Source: Mesorhizobium amorphae (GTDB lineage Bacteria; Pseudomonadota; Alphaproteobacteria; Rhizobiales; Rhizobiaceae). From it: DNA of 28,438 bases. Each line of letters begins with the position of its first letter. Within the stretch, counting starts at the first letter, position 1. The position numbers and the translations under genes were made by a program. The notes under the pieces are model-generated. The model was given only the letters and a program-made list of their open reading frames with translations, was not told the origin of the DNA and did not search any database. Location: positions 1-28,438 of the forward strand of contig QFNI01000064.1 in the NCBI GenBank assembly GCA_003240775.1, given 5' to 3'. This document shows positions 15,747 to 23,155 of this stretch, in pieces.

Positions 15747-17039
15747 TCAACCGGCGCGGCGCCGGAGTGCGGGCGCAGGCGGCGCGAGCATTCCGGCGAT
15801 CTCGTCAAAGCCCACCAGCGTGTCCACGGGCCCGACCGCGGTCACGGTGGGGCGGGTCGAGAACATGCGGCCGGACAGATCGGTGAGGCGGTCGACGGTG
15901 AGGGCGGCCAAGCGGTCGTTCAGCTCCTCGCGCGTGATCGGGCGGCCGAAGAGCAGGAGCTGGCGCGCGATCTGGGAGGCGCGGGAAGCGGCACTCTCGC
16001 CCGACATGATGAGGCCGGCGCGATACTGCGCGCGGGCGCGGTCGAGCTCGGACACGTCGATCCCCTGGCCGGCCTTTTGCAGTTCCTCGAGGATCACGGG
16101 GATCAGCTCGCCCAGGTCCGCTTGGCCGGTCGCGGCGTGGACGCCGAACAGGCCGGTGTCCGAGAAGCCCCAGTGGAAGGCGTAGATCGAGTAGCACAGG
16201 CCGCGCTTCTCGCGCACTTCCTGGAACAGACGCGACGACATGCCCCCGCCCAGCACCATGGACAGCACCTGGGACGCGTAGAAGTCGCGCACATGGTAGG
16301 CGCGGCCCTCGAAGCCGAGCACCACCTGGGCGTCCATCAGGTCGCGGCTCTCGCGGAAGTCGCCGCCCGTGTAGCTGGCCGCCTGGGGCGGCACGTTGGA
16401 TGCCTCGGCGCGGAAGGAGCCGAGCCTCGATTCGACCTCGCGCACGAACTTGTCGTGGTCGACGCCGCCAGCTGCCACCACCACCATCTTCTCCGCGCCG
16501 TACTGGCGCTCCATGAAGGCGTGGATGTCCCCCGAGGAGAACGAGCGCACGGTGTCGGGCGTGCCGAGGATCGAGCGCCCGATGGTCTGGTTGAGAAAGG
16601 CCGTCTCTGTGAAGCGGTCGAAGACGATGTCGTCGGGCGTGTCGTGGGCCGCGCCGATCTCCTGAAGGATCACGTTCTGCTCGCGTTCGAGCTCTTCGGG
16701 ATCGAAGCGGCTTTCGGTCAGGATGTCGGCCAGGAGGTCGACCGCGAGCGGCACGTCCTCGGACAAGACGCGCGCATAGAAGGATGTGGTCTCGACGGAG
16801 GTGGCGGCGTTGATCTCGCCGCCCACGTTCTCGATCTCGCAGGCGATGTCGTAGGCCGAGCGGCGCTTCGTGCCCTTGAAGGCCATGTGCTCGAGCAGAT
16901 GGGCCATTCCATGCTCTTCCGGCCGCTCGTCGCGGGCACCCGACTTGACCCAGACGCCGAGCGCGACCGTGTCGATCGAGGGAAGAGTTTCGGTCGCAAC
17001 CGTCAGGCCGTTGGACAGACGGCTCACCTCAACACTCAT
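15747..17039 (-). CDS. M16 family zinc peptidase, processing-peptidase-like
   Basis: A 430-residue protein related to the beta subunit of mitochondrial processing peptidase. The inverted zinc motif HxxEH is His47-Glu50-His51 in GMAHLLEHMAFKGT, and the third ligand glutamate lies in the EREQNVILQEI stretch at about 120-127. Two M16 domains are visible, the second with the GLCYSIYAFHWGF strand that usually marks a complete half. Bacterial members act as peptidases on small or unfolded peptides; the substrate here is unknown. ATG 17039 has GGGAGAGAG upstream. The gene sits 17 bp after thrC, an arrangement shared by many Rhizobiales. Confidence 0.93.
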   Translation of the reverse strand: MSVEVSRLSNGLTVATETLPSIDTVALGVWVKSGARDERPEEHGMAHLLEHMAFKGTKRRSAYDIACEIENVGGEINAATSVETTSFYARVLSEDVPLAVDLLADILTESRFDPEELEREQNVILQEIGAAHDTPDDIVFDRFTETAFLNQTIGRSILGTPDTVRSFSSGDIHAFMERQYGAEKMVVVAAGGVDHDKFVREVESRLGSFRAEASNVPPQAASYTGGDFRESRDLMDAQVVLGFEGRAYHVRDFYASQVLSMVLGGGMSSRLFQEVREKRGLCYSIYAFHWGFSDTGLFGVHAATGQADLGELIPVILEELQKAGQGIDVSELDRARAQYRAGLIMSGESAASRASQIARQLLLFGRPITREELNDRLAALTVDRLTDLSGRMFSTRPTVTAVGPVDTLVGFDEIAGMLAPPAPALRRRAG

Positions 17040-17056
17040 ATAGGCAACTCTCTCCC

Positions 17057-18457
17057 TCACGCCCGCGGAGAAGAAATGCGGGCGGAAATGTGATCTTCCA
17101 CCATTTTGGCATCCGATGGAAGCCTGGCAAACCTTTCCGGACGGTCAAGCAGGTCCGCCAGAAAGGCCGGAAGCGGGGGCCGCATGCCGGATGCATCCTC
17201 CACCGCATCGGGGAACTTGGCGGGGTGCGCGGTGGCGAGAACCACCATCGGCACGCCGCGCGAAGCGTGATGTTCGGCGACGTATACACCCGTCGCGGTG
17301 TGCGGGTCGAGGAGGTAGGAGGAGTGGCGCAGCGTGTTGGCGATGGTGGAGGCAACCTCCGCCTCGCCCGCGCGCCCCGCGTCGAACTCGGCGCGGATGT
17401 TGGCCAGCGTGTCCTCGAAGATCGTGAAGGTGCCGCTCTGGGCGAGGCCCGCCATGGCGTTGCGCACGGCTCCCGGATCGCGGCTTCCCGCCTCAAACAG
17501 CAGTCGCTCGAAATTGGACGAGATTTGGATGTCCATGGAAGGCGAGGAGGTGGGGATCACTCCGCGCATCTCGTAGGCGCCGGTGTCGAGCGCGCGGGAC
17601 AGGATGTCGTTCTCGTTGGTGGCGACCACGAGCCGCTCGATCGGCAGCCCCATCCGCTTGGCGGCATAGCCCGCGAAGATGTCGCCGAAATTGCCGGTGG
17701 GCACGGTGAAGGAGACCGGCCGTTCCGGCGCGCCCAGGGAGATGGCCGACGAGAAATAATAGACGATCTGGGCCATGATGCGCGCCCAGTTGATGGAATT
17801 GACGCCCGACAGGCCCACGCGATCGCGGAAGGGGAGATTGTTGAAGAGCGCCTTCACGAGGCTCTGGCAGTCGTCGAAATTGCCGTCGATGGCGAGCGCG
17901 TGCACGTTCTTCTCGCGCGAGGTCGTCATCTGGCGCTGCTGCACCGCGGACACCCGGCCATGCGGGAACAGAATGAACATGTCGGCGCGCGAGCGGCCGC
18001 CGAAGGCTTCGATCGCAGCACCCCCAGTGTCGCCCGAGGTGGCGCCCACGATGGTGGCGCGCGCGTCGCGTTCGGCCAGCACATGGTCCATCAGCCGCGC
18101 GAGCAGCTGCATCGCCACGTCCTTGAAGGCGAGCGTCGGGCCGTGAAAGAGTTCGAGCAGGAAGCGGTCCGTGCCGATCTGCACGAGCGGGCAGACGGCC
18201 TGGTGGCGGAAGGTGCCGTAGGCCTCGTGCACGATGCGCTCGAAATCGGCGGCTTCGATCTCGTCGCCGAGAAACGGCGTGAGCACGCGCACGGCGAGAT
18301 CGGGATAGGACAGGCCGCGCATGGCGCGGATCTCGTTGGCCGAGAATTCCGGCCAGGTCTCTGGCACGTAGAGGCCGCCGTCGCGCGCGAGGCCGGCCAG
18401 CAGAACGTCGGAAAACCCGAGGGCCGGCGCTTCGCCGCGCGTGCTCAGATAGCGCAT
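17057..18457 (-). CDS. thrC: Threonine synthase
   Basis: A 466-residue pyridoxal-phosphate enzyme that turns O-phosphohomoserine into threonine. The Schiff-base lysine is Lys112 in LAFKDVAMQ. The phosphate-binding loop is ATSGDTGGAAIEAF, and the N-terminal STRGEAPALGFSDVLLAGLARDGGLYVPE is the class signature of the longer, E. coli-like form. FTVPTGNFGDIFAGYAAKRMG is also typical. ATG 18457 has GGGAGA upstream; an in-frame GTG or TTG would add only a few residues. First gene of the minus-strand run thrC, M16 peptidase, GNAT, GGDEF/EAL. The thrB product supplies its substrate. Confidence 0.97.
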   Translation of the reverse strand: MRYLSTRGEAPALGFSDVLLAGLARDGGLYVPETWPEFSANEIRAMRGLSYPDLAVRVLTPFLGDEIEAADFERIVHEAYGTFRHQAVCPLVQIGTDRFLLELFHGPTLAFKDVAMQLLARLMDHVLAERDARATIVGATSGDTGGAAIEAFGGRSRADMFILFPHGRVSAVQQRQMTTSREKNVHALAIDGNFDDCQSLVKALFNNLPFRDRVGLSGVNSINWARIMAQIVYYFSSAISLGAPERPVSFTVPTGNFGDIFAGYAAKRMGLPIERLVVATNENDILSRALDTGAYEMRGVIPTSSPSMDIQISSNFERLLFEAGSRDPGAVRNAMAGLAQSGTFTIFEDTLANIRAEFDAGRAGEAEVASTIANTLRHSSYLLDPHTATGVYVAEHHASRGVPMVVLATAHPAKFPDAVEDASGMRPPLPAFLADLLDRPERFARLPSDAKMVEDHISARISSPRA

Positions 18458-18510
18458 GGTTCGGTCTCCCGGCTTGGCTTGCATGGGCGGGTCGCATTTC
18501 CGCCGCCGGG

Positions 18511-18522
18511 TTGCTATAGAGC
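18511..18522. promoter_or_regulatory. Possible divergent -10 region between thrC and the lipoprotein gene
   Basis: GCTATAGAGC (18513-18522) reads TATAGA on the plus strand and CTATAG, near-palindromic, on the minus strand, in the 95-bp gap between two divergent genes. It is the most AT-rich point of the gap and is well placed for a -10 in either direction. I could not identify a good -35 element for either side. Confidence 0.3.
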
Positions 18523-18552
18523 AGCCGCTTGTTCTGGGGGAAGTGCCTGTTG

Positions 18553-19125
18553 ATGCAAGTTCCGTTCGATGTGCCCGCCGGCAAGGCGGCTTTGGGCATG
18601 ATGGCGCTCGCTTGTGCTGTTTTGTCGGGGTGTCAGGGAGGGTCGGGCGCGGCCGCCCTGGAGGGTGCGGCCGAGCGCCCGCGCGTGTCGCAGACCGAGT
18701 TGCGCGCGTTCTGCCCGCCGGTGGTGCTGCGCGAGGGCACGACCTTCTTCCGCACCTATGAGCGCGGCGCCGAAGGCGACAACGCCCGCCTCGTCAGCCA
18801 GACGACGTTCTCGGACGCGACCCGCGCGTGTTCCACCGCGGACGGCCAGATGACGGTGAAGGTGGCGCTCGCCGGTCGCGTCGTACCCGGGCCTGCTTCG
18901 AGCGGCGGCGCGGTGAACCTGCCGATCCGCATCGCGGTGACCAGCGGCGACGAGGTGCTGTATTCGCAGCTTCACCAGTATTCGGTGCAGCTTTCGTCCA
19001 CCACGCAGGCGACCCAGTTCCTGTTCACCGACCCCAACGTGGTTTTCCCCGCGCCCACCGGCCGCGGCGTGCGCATCTTTGCGGGCTTCGACGAGGGCCC
19101 GCCGAAGACGGCCTCGGCGGACTGA
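18553..19125 (+). CDS. Putative lipoprotein of unknown function
   Basis: A 190-residue protein with a hydrophobic start and a lipobox LSGC (24-27), so it is probably lipid-anchored at Cys27 and exposed in the periplasm. The mature part has two further cysteines (FCPP and RACST). It is rich in Thr/Ser and alternating hydrophobic residues, suggesting a beta-sandwich. No catalytic motif is recognised. ATG 18553 has GGGGGAAG upstream; an in-frame TTG at 18529 is less likely. It is divergent from thrC and ends 7 bp before the convergent HAD-like gene, with no terminator hairpin visible between them. Confidence 0.8.
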   Translation: MQVPFDVPAGKAALGMMALACAVLSGCQGGSGAAALEGAAERPRVSQTELRAFCPPVVLREGTTFFRTYERGAEGDNARLVSQTTFSDATRACSTADGQMTVKVALAGRVVPGPASSGGAVNLPIRIAVTSGDEVLYSQLHQYSVQLSSTTQATQFLFTDPNVVFPAPTGRGVRIFAGFDEGPPKTASAD

Positions 19126-19132
19126 GTTCCCG

Positions 19133-19807
19133 TCAGCCTTCTTCGGACCATTCCCCCAAGGCGGCGAGCGTGCGGGGAAGCGCTGTGAGGCGGCTGATCA
19201 CGGTTTCCGCGCCCGCCTCCGTCAGCCGGTCGGCAAGACCGGGATAAGCGCCTTCGCCGCCGGTGAAGCCCAGCGCGCGCATGCCTGCGGCACCCGCCGC
19301 GCGGATGCCGACAGGAAACGCGTCCACCACGAAGCACTGGCTTGCCGGCACGTCGCCGCGCGCGCGCTCGAGTATGTCGGGCGCGGGGCGAGGGGGGAGG
19401 CCGGCTTCGGCGGATGAGAAGGTGCGGCCCTTGAAGAGAGGGGCAAGTGCTGAGGCCGCGAGCATCGCCTCGACGCGGGACGCAGGCTCGTCGGACACGG
19501 CGGCGAACGGGAGTTCGAGGCCAGCCAGGGCTTCGCGTACGCCTTCCACCGCGCGGGTTTCGCGCTTGAGCCGCTTGTCCACCAGGGCCTCCGCCTCCCC
19601 GATCAGCGAGGCCTGGAGGGGCAGGGCGTCGCGCGCCTCGATGGCCTTCAGGATGTCGGTGAAGCCTTGGCCGCCGAAATCCTCAATCAGCTCGTCCGCG
19701 CTCGTTTCGATGCCGGCCTTCGCGAGCACCTCGGCGCGCGCTTCGGCGACGATGCGAACGGTGTCCACGAGCACGCCTTCCAGTGCGAGGATCACGAGTC
19801 GGGTCAT
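19133..19807 (-). CDS. HAD-like protein lacking the catalytic aspartates
   Basis: A 224-residue protein with a phosphoglycolate-phosphatase-like plan: core motif I at the N-terminus, a helical cap (about 15-85) and later motifs. Motif I, normally DxDGVLVD, reads ALEGVLVD (8-15), so the nucleophile Asp is Ala8 and the acid/base Asp is Glu10. Motif II reads VSDEP, the lysine of motif III is replaced by Arg (RPAPDI), and motif IV reads VVDAFPVG. Phosphatase activity is therefore doubtful although the fold seems kept. The frame is intact over its full length, so it is not a plain pseudogene. A regulatory or binding role is possible but unsupported. Confidence 0.82.
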   Translation of the reverse strand: MTRLVILALEGVLVDTVRIVAEARAEVLAKAGIETSADELIEDFGGQGFTDILKAIEARDALPLQASLIGEAEALVDKRLKRETRAVEGVREALAGLELPFAAVSDEPASRVEAMLAASALAPLFKGRTFSSAEAGLPPRPAPDILERARGDVPASQCFVVDAFPVGIRAAGAAGMRALGFTGGEGAYPGLADRLTEAGAETVISRLTALPRTLAALGEWSEEG

Positions 19808-19844
19808 GGAGGCTCCGGAAGATCGCGTTTGAGAATGGCGCTGT

Positions 19845-19884
19845 TGATTAAATTTTTAACCTTGGCGGGTAACCATAACAGGGA
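19845..19884 (+). promoter_or_regulatory. AT-rich upstream region of ccrM
   Basis: The AT-rich stretch 19845-19880 stands out from its surroundings and carries TTAA at 19848 and 19856 and TAACC at 19870. ccrM is a CtrA target in Caulobacter and rhizobia, and CtrA sites contain paired TTAA, usually 7 bp apart. Here the spacing is 4 bp, so this is only suggestive. A GGGAG follows just before GTG 19885. Confidence 0.35.
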
Positions 19885-20954
19885 GTGAAGTCACGCGTAT
19901 TCGTCAGGTTCCCGATGCTGCCCAAGGTCCGCCCGCTCGACGCTTCCGACGCTCCCCAGCGCCCTACAACCTCCAGCTCGGCGGCGACCTGCACCGGCCC
20001 GATCAGAGCAAGGTCGACGCGGTGGACAACGACTGGGACCAGTTCGAGAGCTTCGAGGCCTATGACGCCTTCACCCGCGCCTGGCTGATGGCGGTGCGCC
20101 GCGTGCTCAAGCCTAGCGGAACGATGTGGGTGATCGGCTCCTACCACAACATCTTCCGCGTCGGCGCCAAGCTCCAGGATCTCGGCTTCTGGATCCTGAA
20201 CGACGTGGTGTGGCGCAAGACGAACCCGATGCCCAACTTTCGCGGCCGCCGCTTCCAGAACGCGCACGAGACCATGATCTGGGTGAGCCGCGACCGCGAG
20301 GCCAAGGGCTACACCTTCAACTACGAGGCGATGAAGGCCGCCAACGACGACACGCAGATGCGCTCGGACTGGCTGTTTCCGATCTGCACGGGGCACGAGC
20401 GCCTGAAGAACGCGGATGGCGGCAAGCTGCATCCGACGCAAAAGCCCGAGGCGCTGCTCGCTCGCGTGATCCTGTCTTCCACCAAGCCCGGCGACGTGGT
20501 GCTCGACCCCTTCTTCGGCTCGGGCACCACGGGGGCCGTGGCCAAGCGGCTGAACCGGCACTTCGTGGGCGTCGAGCGCGAGCAGGATTACATCGACGCG
20601 GCCCGTGCCCGGATCGCCGCCGTGCGCCCGCTCGATCCTGAGGACGCCACCCCCATCGGCGGCAAGCGCCAGGAGCCGCGCGTGGCCTTTGCCGCCCTCC
20701 TGGATGCCGGGCTGATGGCGCCGGGCACGATGCTTTTCGATGCGCGCCGCAGGTTCTCCGCGCGTGTCCGGGCGGACGGGACGATCGCGGTCGGCAACAC
20801 GGCGGGCTCCATCCACCGCGTGGGTGCGGACTTGCAGGGGCTGGAAGCCTGCAACGGCTGGACGTTCTGGCACTACGAGCGCAACGGCGGCCTGACGCAG
20901 ATCGACGAGTTGCGCAAGATCGCAAGGCTGAGCATGCAGAGGGCGGGTGGGTGA
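19885..20954 (+). pseudogene. ccrM: CcrM-type adenine methyltransferase (GANTC) with a broken 5' end
   Basis: From about 19962 to 20954 the reading frame matches CcrM well: PYNLQLGGDLHRPDQSKVDAVD, GSYHNIFRVG, WRKTNPMPNFRGRRFQNAHET, KLHPTQKPEALL, the SAM-binding motif DPFFGSGTTGAVAKRL and the C-terminal RAMA-type domain ending near WTFWHYE. The frame has no ATG or GTG before GTG 20022, which would omit this region, and hits a stop at 19857. Catalytic motif IV, DPPY, reads PAPY. A GTG at 19885 with GGGAG upstream opens a different frame whose first 20 codons resemble a CcrM N-terminus. An internal deletion of roughly 50-60 bp that shifts the frame is the simplest explanation, either real or an assembly error. 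Confidence 0.8.
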
Positions 20955-20955
20955 G

Positions 20956-21119
20956 AGGCGACGGCCGAAGGCCGGCAAGAAGCCATAGGGATGGCTTCTT
21001 GAGCCTCGAACGCCTTGAGCCATGCGAACGGGGTGAAGGGCAACGGCCGTAGGCCGGTCCAAAGCCATGGAGATGGCTTTGGAAGCCCTGAACGCCCTGA
21101 GCCATGCGAAGGGTTGGGA
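20956..21119 (+). repeat. Family B: 82-bp tandem repeat, two units with hairpins
   Basis: Unit 1 spans 20956-21037 and unit 2 spans 21038-21119. Each has a short GGCC-N3-GGCC hairpin and then an 11-bp hairpin with a 4-nt loop. In unit 1 the arms are CAAGAAGCCAT (20976-20986) and ATGGCTTCTTG (20991-21001). In unit 2 they are TCCAAAGCCAT (21058-21068) and ATGGCTTTGGA (21073-21083). Four positions differ between units on each arm, and all remain paired. Both units end with a shared GAGCCATGCGAA block. They begin one base after the ccrM stop. Confidence 0.85.
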
Positions 21120-21124
21120 TAAGG

Positions 21125-21181
21125 GGCGCAAGCCTCTCCGCCTCCCTCCCCCTTGAGGGGAGGGATAGAGGGTGGGGGTGA
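21125..21181 (+). repeat. Family A repeat, copy 3
   Basis: The flank GCGCAAGCCTCTCCGCC (from 21127) leads into CTCCCCCTTGAGGGGAG and G-tracts GGGG, GGG, GGG and GGGGG ending in TGA at 21181. The hairpin is kept; the quadruplex motif is slightly weaker than in copy 1. It directly follows family B unit 2. Confidence 0.85.
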
Positions 21182-21210
21182 CGCCTCCACCGCTCAAACG
21201 GTCATTCAGT

Positions 21211-21269
21211 TCACCCCCACCCCTAACCCCTCCCCTCAAGGGGGAGGGGAACGGAGAGGTTTGCACCCT
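21211..21269 (-). repeat. Family A repeat, copy 4 (inverted)
   Basis: Read on the minus strand it has the flank GGTGCAAACCTCTCCG, then the 9-bp hairpin with loop CTTGA, then tracts GGGG, GGGG, GGGG and GGGGG with loops A, TTA and T, ending TGA at 21211. It faces copy 3 across a 29-bp spacer. Confidence 0.85.
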
Positions 21270-21282
21270 CTATCCCCTGGAC

Positions 21283-21382
21283 TCTTCGCATGGCTCCTCG
21301 CGTTCGATGCTCACGAAGCCATCGCTATAGTTTCTTGCCCGCCTGCCGGCCCTCGCCTCTCACCCCGCTCAAGGGGGAGGGG
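21283..21382 (-). repeat. Degenerate family B unit plus partial family A copy
   Basis: On the minus strand 21360-21283 follows the family B order: GGCGAGGGCCGGCAGGC, then arms CAAGAAACTAT and ATGGCTTCGTG (imperfectly paired), then GAGCCATGCGAAGAG. Positions 21361-21382 are a shortened family A copy in which the right-hand G-tracts are mostly missing. Together with copy 4 it mirrors the B-then-A order found on the other side of the spacer. Confidence 0.7.
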
Positions 21383-21405
21383 ACGCCGGCCTTGGCGCCA
21401 GTTCC

Positions 21406-22017
21406 TCAGAACGCTATCCCCCGCTCCCGCAAATCACTTTCCAGCTTCCCCGCACCCTCGAACAGCACCGCCTGCCACCCCGCATCCTCCGCACCCCGCA
21501 CATTGGCGGGACTGTCGTCGATGAAGAGCGTCGACGCAGGCTCGAGACCGAAGCTCTCGGCGTGCAGCCGGTAGATTTCCGGGTCGGGCTTGATGAGCTT
21601 GACCTCGCCCGAAACGGTGACGCCACGCGGCAGTGCCAGAAACGCGAAACGCTCGCGGGCTTCCTTGAACGTATCCTCGGCCCAGTTGGTCAGCATGGTC
21701 ACGTCGTGGCCGGCGTCGATCAGCTTCGTCATCACGGAAACGCTGTCGTCATAGGCGTGCGGCAGCATCTCGTGCCAGTGCTTGCGGAAGGCGCGGATGT
21801 TTTCCTCGTGGGTCGGATGATCCCTGACGAGCAGGTCCTCGGCCTCGGCCCAGGTGCGGCCGCGGTCCTGCTCGATGTTCCAGTCATGCGTGCAGAGGTT
21901 CTGGAAGAACCAGGCGCGCTCCGTCGCATCGGGGATCAGCCGGGAAAAGGGAAGGTCGGGATCGTAGTGGATCAGCACCTTGCCGATGTCGAAAACGATG
22001 TGGCGGATGGCGGTCAT
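21406..22017 (-). CDS. HAD-superfamily hydrolase, YihX-like
   Basis: A 203-residue HAD-IA protein. Motif I is FDIGKVLIHYD, with nucleophile Asp10. The second position is Gly12 rather than Asp, as in YihX-type sugar phosphatases, which are built FDxGNV. Motif II is LTNWAEDTF, motif III has the lysine in LIKPDPEIY and motif IV is FIDDSPANVRGA. The set looks catalytically complete, unlike the other HAD-like gene at 19133. The substrate is unknown; hexose phosphates such as glucose 1-phosphate are known for YihX. The ATG overlaps the mutY stop (ATGA), so it is probably translated from the mutY message. Confidence 0.9.
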   Translation of the reverse strand: MTAIRHIVFDIGKVLIHYDPDLPFSRLIPDATERAWFFQNLCTHDWNIEQDRGRTWAEAEDLLVRDHPTHEENIRAFRKHWHEMLPHAYDDSVSVMTKLIDAGHDVTMLTNWAEDTFKEARERFAFLALPRGVTVSGEVKLIKPDPEIYRLHAESFGLEPASTLFIDDSPANVRGAEDAGWQAVLFEGAGKLESDLRERGIAF

Positions 22018-23102
22018 GGTTTCCCCTTGGGCGCGAAGGCCGTGGGGATAGCGCATCGCACGACCTTGCGCATCACGGTGGGCAGCGCCTCGCCTTCCCA
22101 CTCGCCGGGCTTCGACCACCAGTGGCCGGGCGGGGCCTTGGCGGTTTCGACGCCATCGGTGCGGAACACCGCGAGCTTGAGCGCGAAATGGGTGAAGCCG
22201 TGCTCCGCCGTGCCCACCTGCTTCCAGACCGCGTGAAAGGGCGCGGCGCGCACGCTCGTGTCGCCGTCCTCGCGTGCGTTCCATCCGCTCGACGGCACTT
22301 CCGCCATGCCGCCGAGCAGGCCGGTCGGCGGGCGCTTGCGAAGCAGGATCGCGCCATCGCGGCGCACGGCGATGAAGGCCGCGCCCACGCGGTCGGGCTT
22401 TTGCGGCTTGGGCACCTTCACGGGAAACTCGTCCTGCCGCCCGAGAGCGCGCGCCCGGCAGGGGTCGCGCCAGGGGCACAGGATGCAGGCGGGCCGCCGC
22501 GGCGTGCAGACGAGCGCACCCAGATCCATCGTGCCCTGCGCGAAATCGCCGGGTCGGCTCACGGGCACGATGGCTTCCACCGCAGCCTTGATCTCGGCCT
22601 TCGCCTTGAGGGGTGGCAGGGGAAGTGCGAGCAGCCGCGCCATCACGCGGTCCACATTCGCGTCCACCACGGCTGCGGGCTCATCGAACGCGATGGCCGC
22701 GATCGAGGCCGCACTATAGGCGCCGATGCCCGGCAGGCGGCGCAGCCCGGCTTCGGTTTCGGGGAAGCCGCCGAGTTCCGCCACCGCGCGCGCGCAGGCG
22801 ACGAGGTTGCGGGCCCGCGAATAATAGCCCAAGCCCGCCCAGGCCCGCATCACGTCGTCGGGGTCGGCCGCCGCCAGCGCCTGCACGCTGGGCCAGATCT
22901 CGGTGAAGCGGCGAAAGAACGGCTTCACGGCTTCCACCGTGGTCTGCTGCAGCATCACTTCGGAAAGCCAGACGCGGTATGGGTCGGGCCATACGCCGGC
23001 CAGGCGCTCGGCGGGCGGCACGCGCCAGGGCATGGCGCGGGCATGGGCGTCGTACCAGCGGAGCATGGCTTCCGCGAGGATGGGGCCGTCGAATGCGGGC
23101 AT
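22014..23102 (-). CDS. mutY: A/G-specific adenine DNA glycosylase
   Basis: A 362-residue base-excision repair enzyme that removes adenine opposite 8-oxoguanine. Seen are the catalytic Glu48 in LSEVMLQQTTV, the helix-hairpin-helix LPGIGAYSAAS, the catalytic Asp147 in VVDANVDRV and the 4Fe-4S ligands Cys199, Cys206, Cys209 and Cys215, spaced C-x6-C-x2-C-x5-C. The C-terminal part is the NUDIX-like 8-oxoG recognition domain (GLLGGMAEVPS and HGFTHFALKL). Its stop overlaps the start of the downstream HAD hydrolase. It diverges from the DUF721 gene across 53 bp. Confidence 0.97.
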   Translation of the reverse strand: MPAFDGPILAEAMLRWYDAHARAMPWRVPPAERLAGVWPDPYRVWLSEVMLQQTTVEAVKPFFRRFTEIWPSVQALAAADPDDVMRAWAGLGYYSRARNLVACARAVAELGGFPETEAGLRRLPGIGAYSAASIAAIAFDEPAAVVDANVDRVMARLLALPLPPLKAKAEIKAAVEAIVPVSRPGDFAQGTMDLGALVCTPRRPACILCPWRDPCRARALGRQDEFPVKVPKPQKPDRVGAAFIAVRRDGAILLRKRPPTGLLGGMAEVPSSGWNAREDGDTSVRAAPFHAVWKQVGTAEHGFTHFALKLAVFRTDGVETAKAPPGHWWSKPGEWEGEALPTVMRKVVRCAIPTAFAPKGKP

Positions 23103-23155
23103 TGATCGGGGTGGCGTCCTCGTTCAGACTGCGAACAAAAAGGGCACGGAAACAC

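Noticed and set aside
19848..19859. TTAA-N4-TTAA upstream of ccrM as a CtrA box
   Set aside because: CtrA sites normally have 7 bp between the TTAA blocks. The stretch is AT-rich and such pairs occur easily. Kept only as a weak regulatory region.
19848..21266. 472-codon minus-strand frame across ccrM and the repeat island
   Set aside because: It runs through the non-coding repeats, whose translated periodic motifs are a by-product of the repeat units, and is antisense to ccrM.
23124..23138. GTTC-N7-GAAC between mutY and the DUF721 gene, resembling an SOS box
   Set aside because: The alphaproteobacterial LexA box is a direct repeat GTTC-N7-GTTC. This is an inverted repeat with only four paired bases, so chance is likely.
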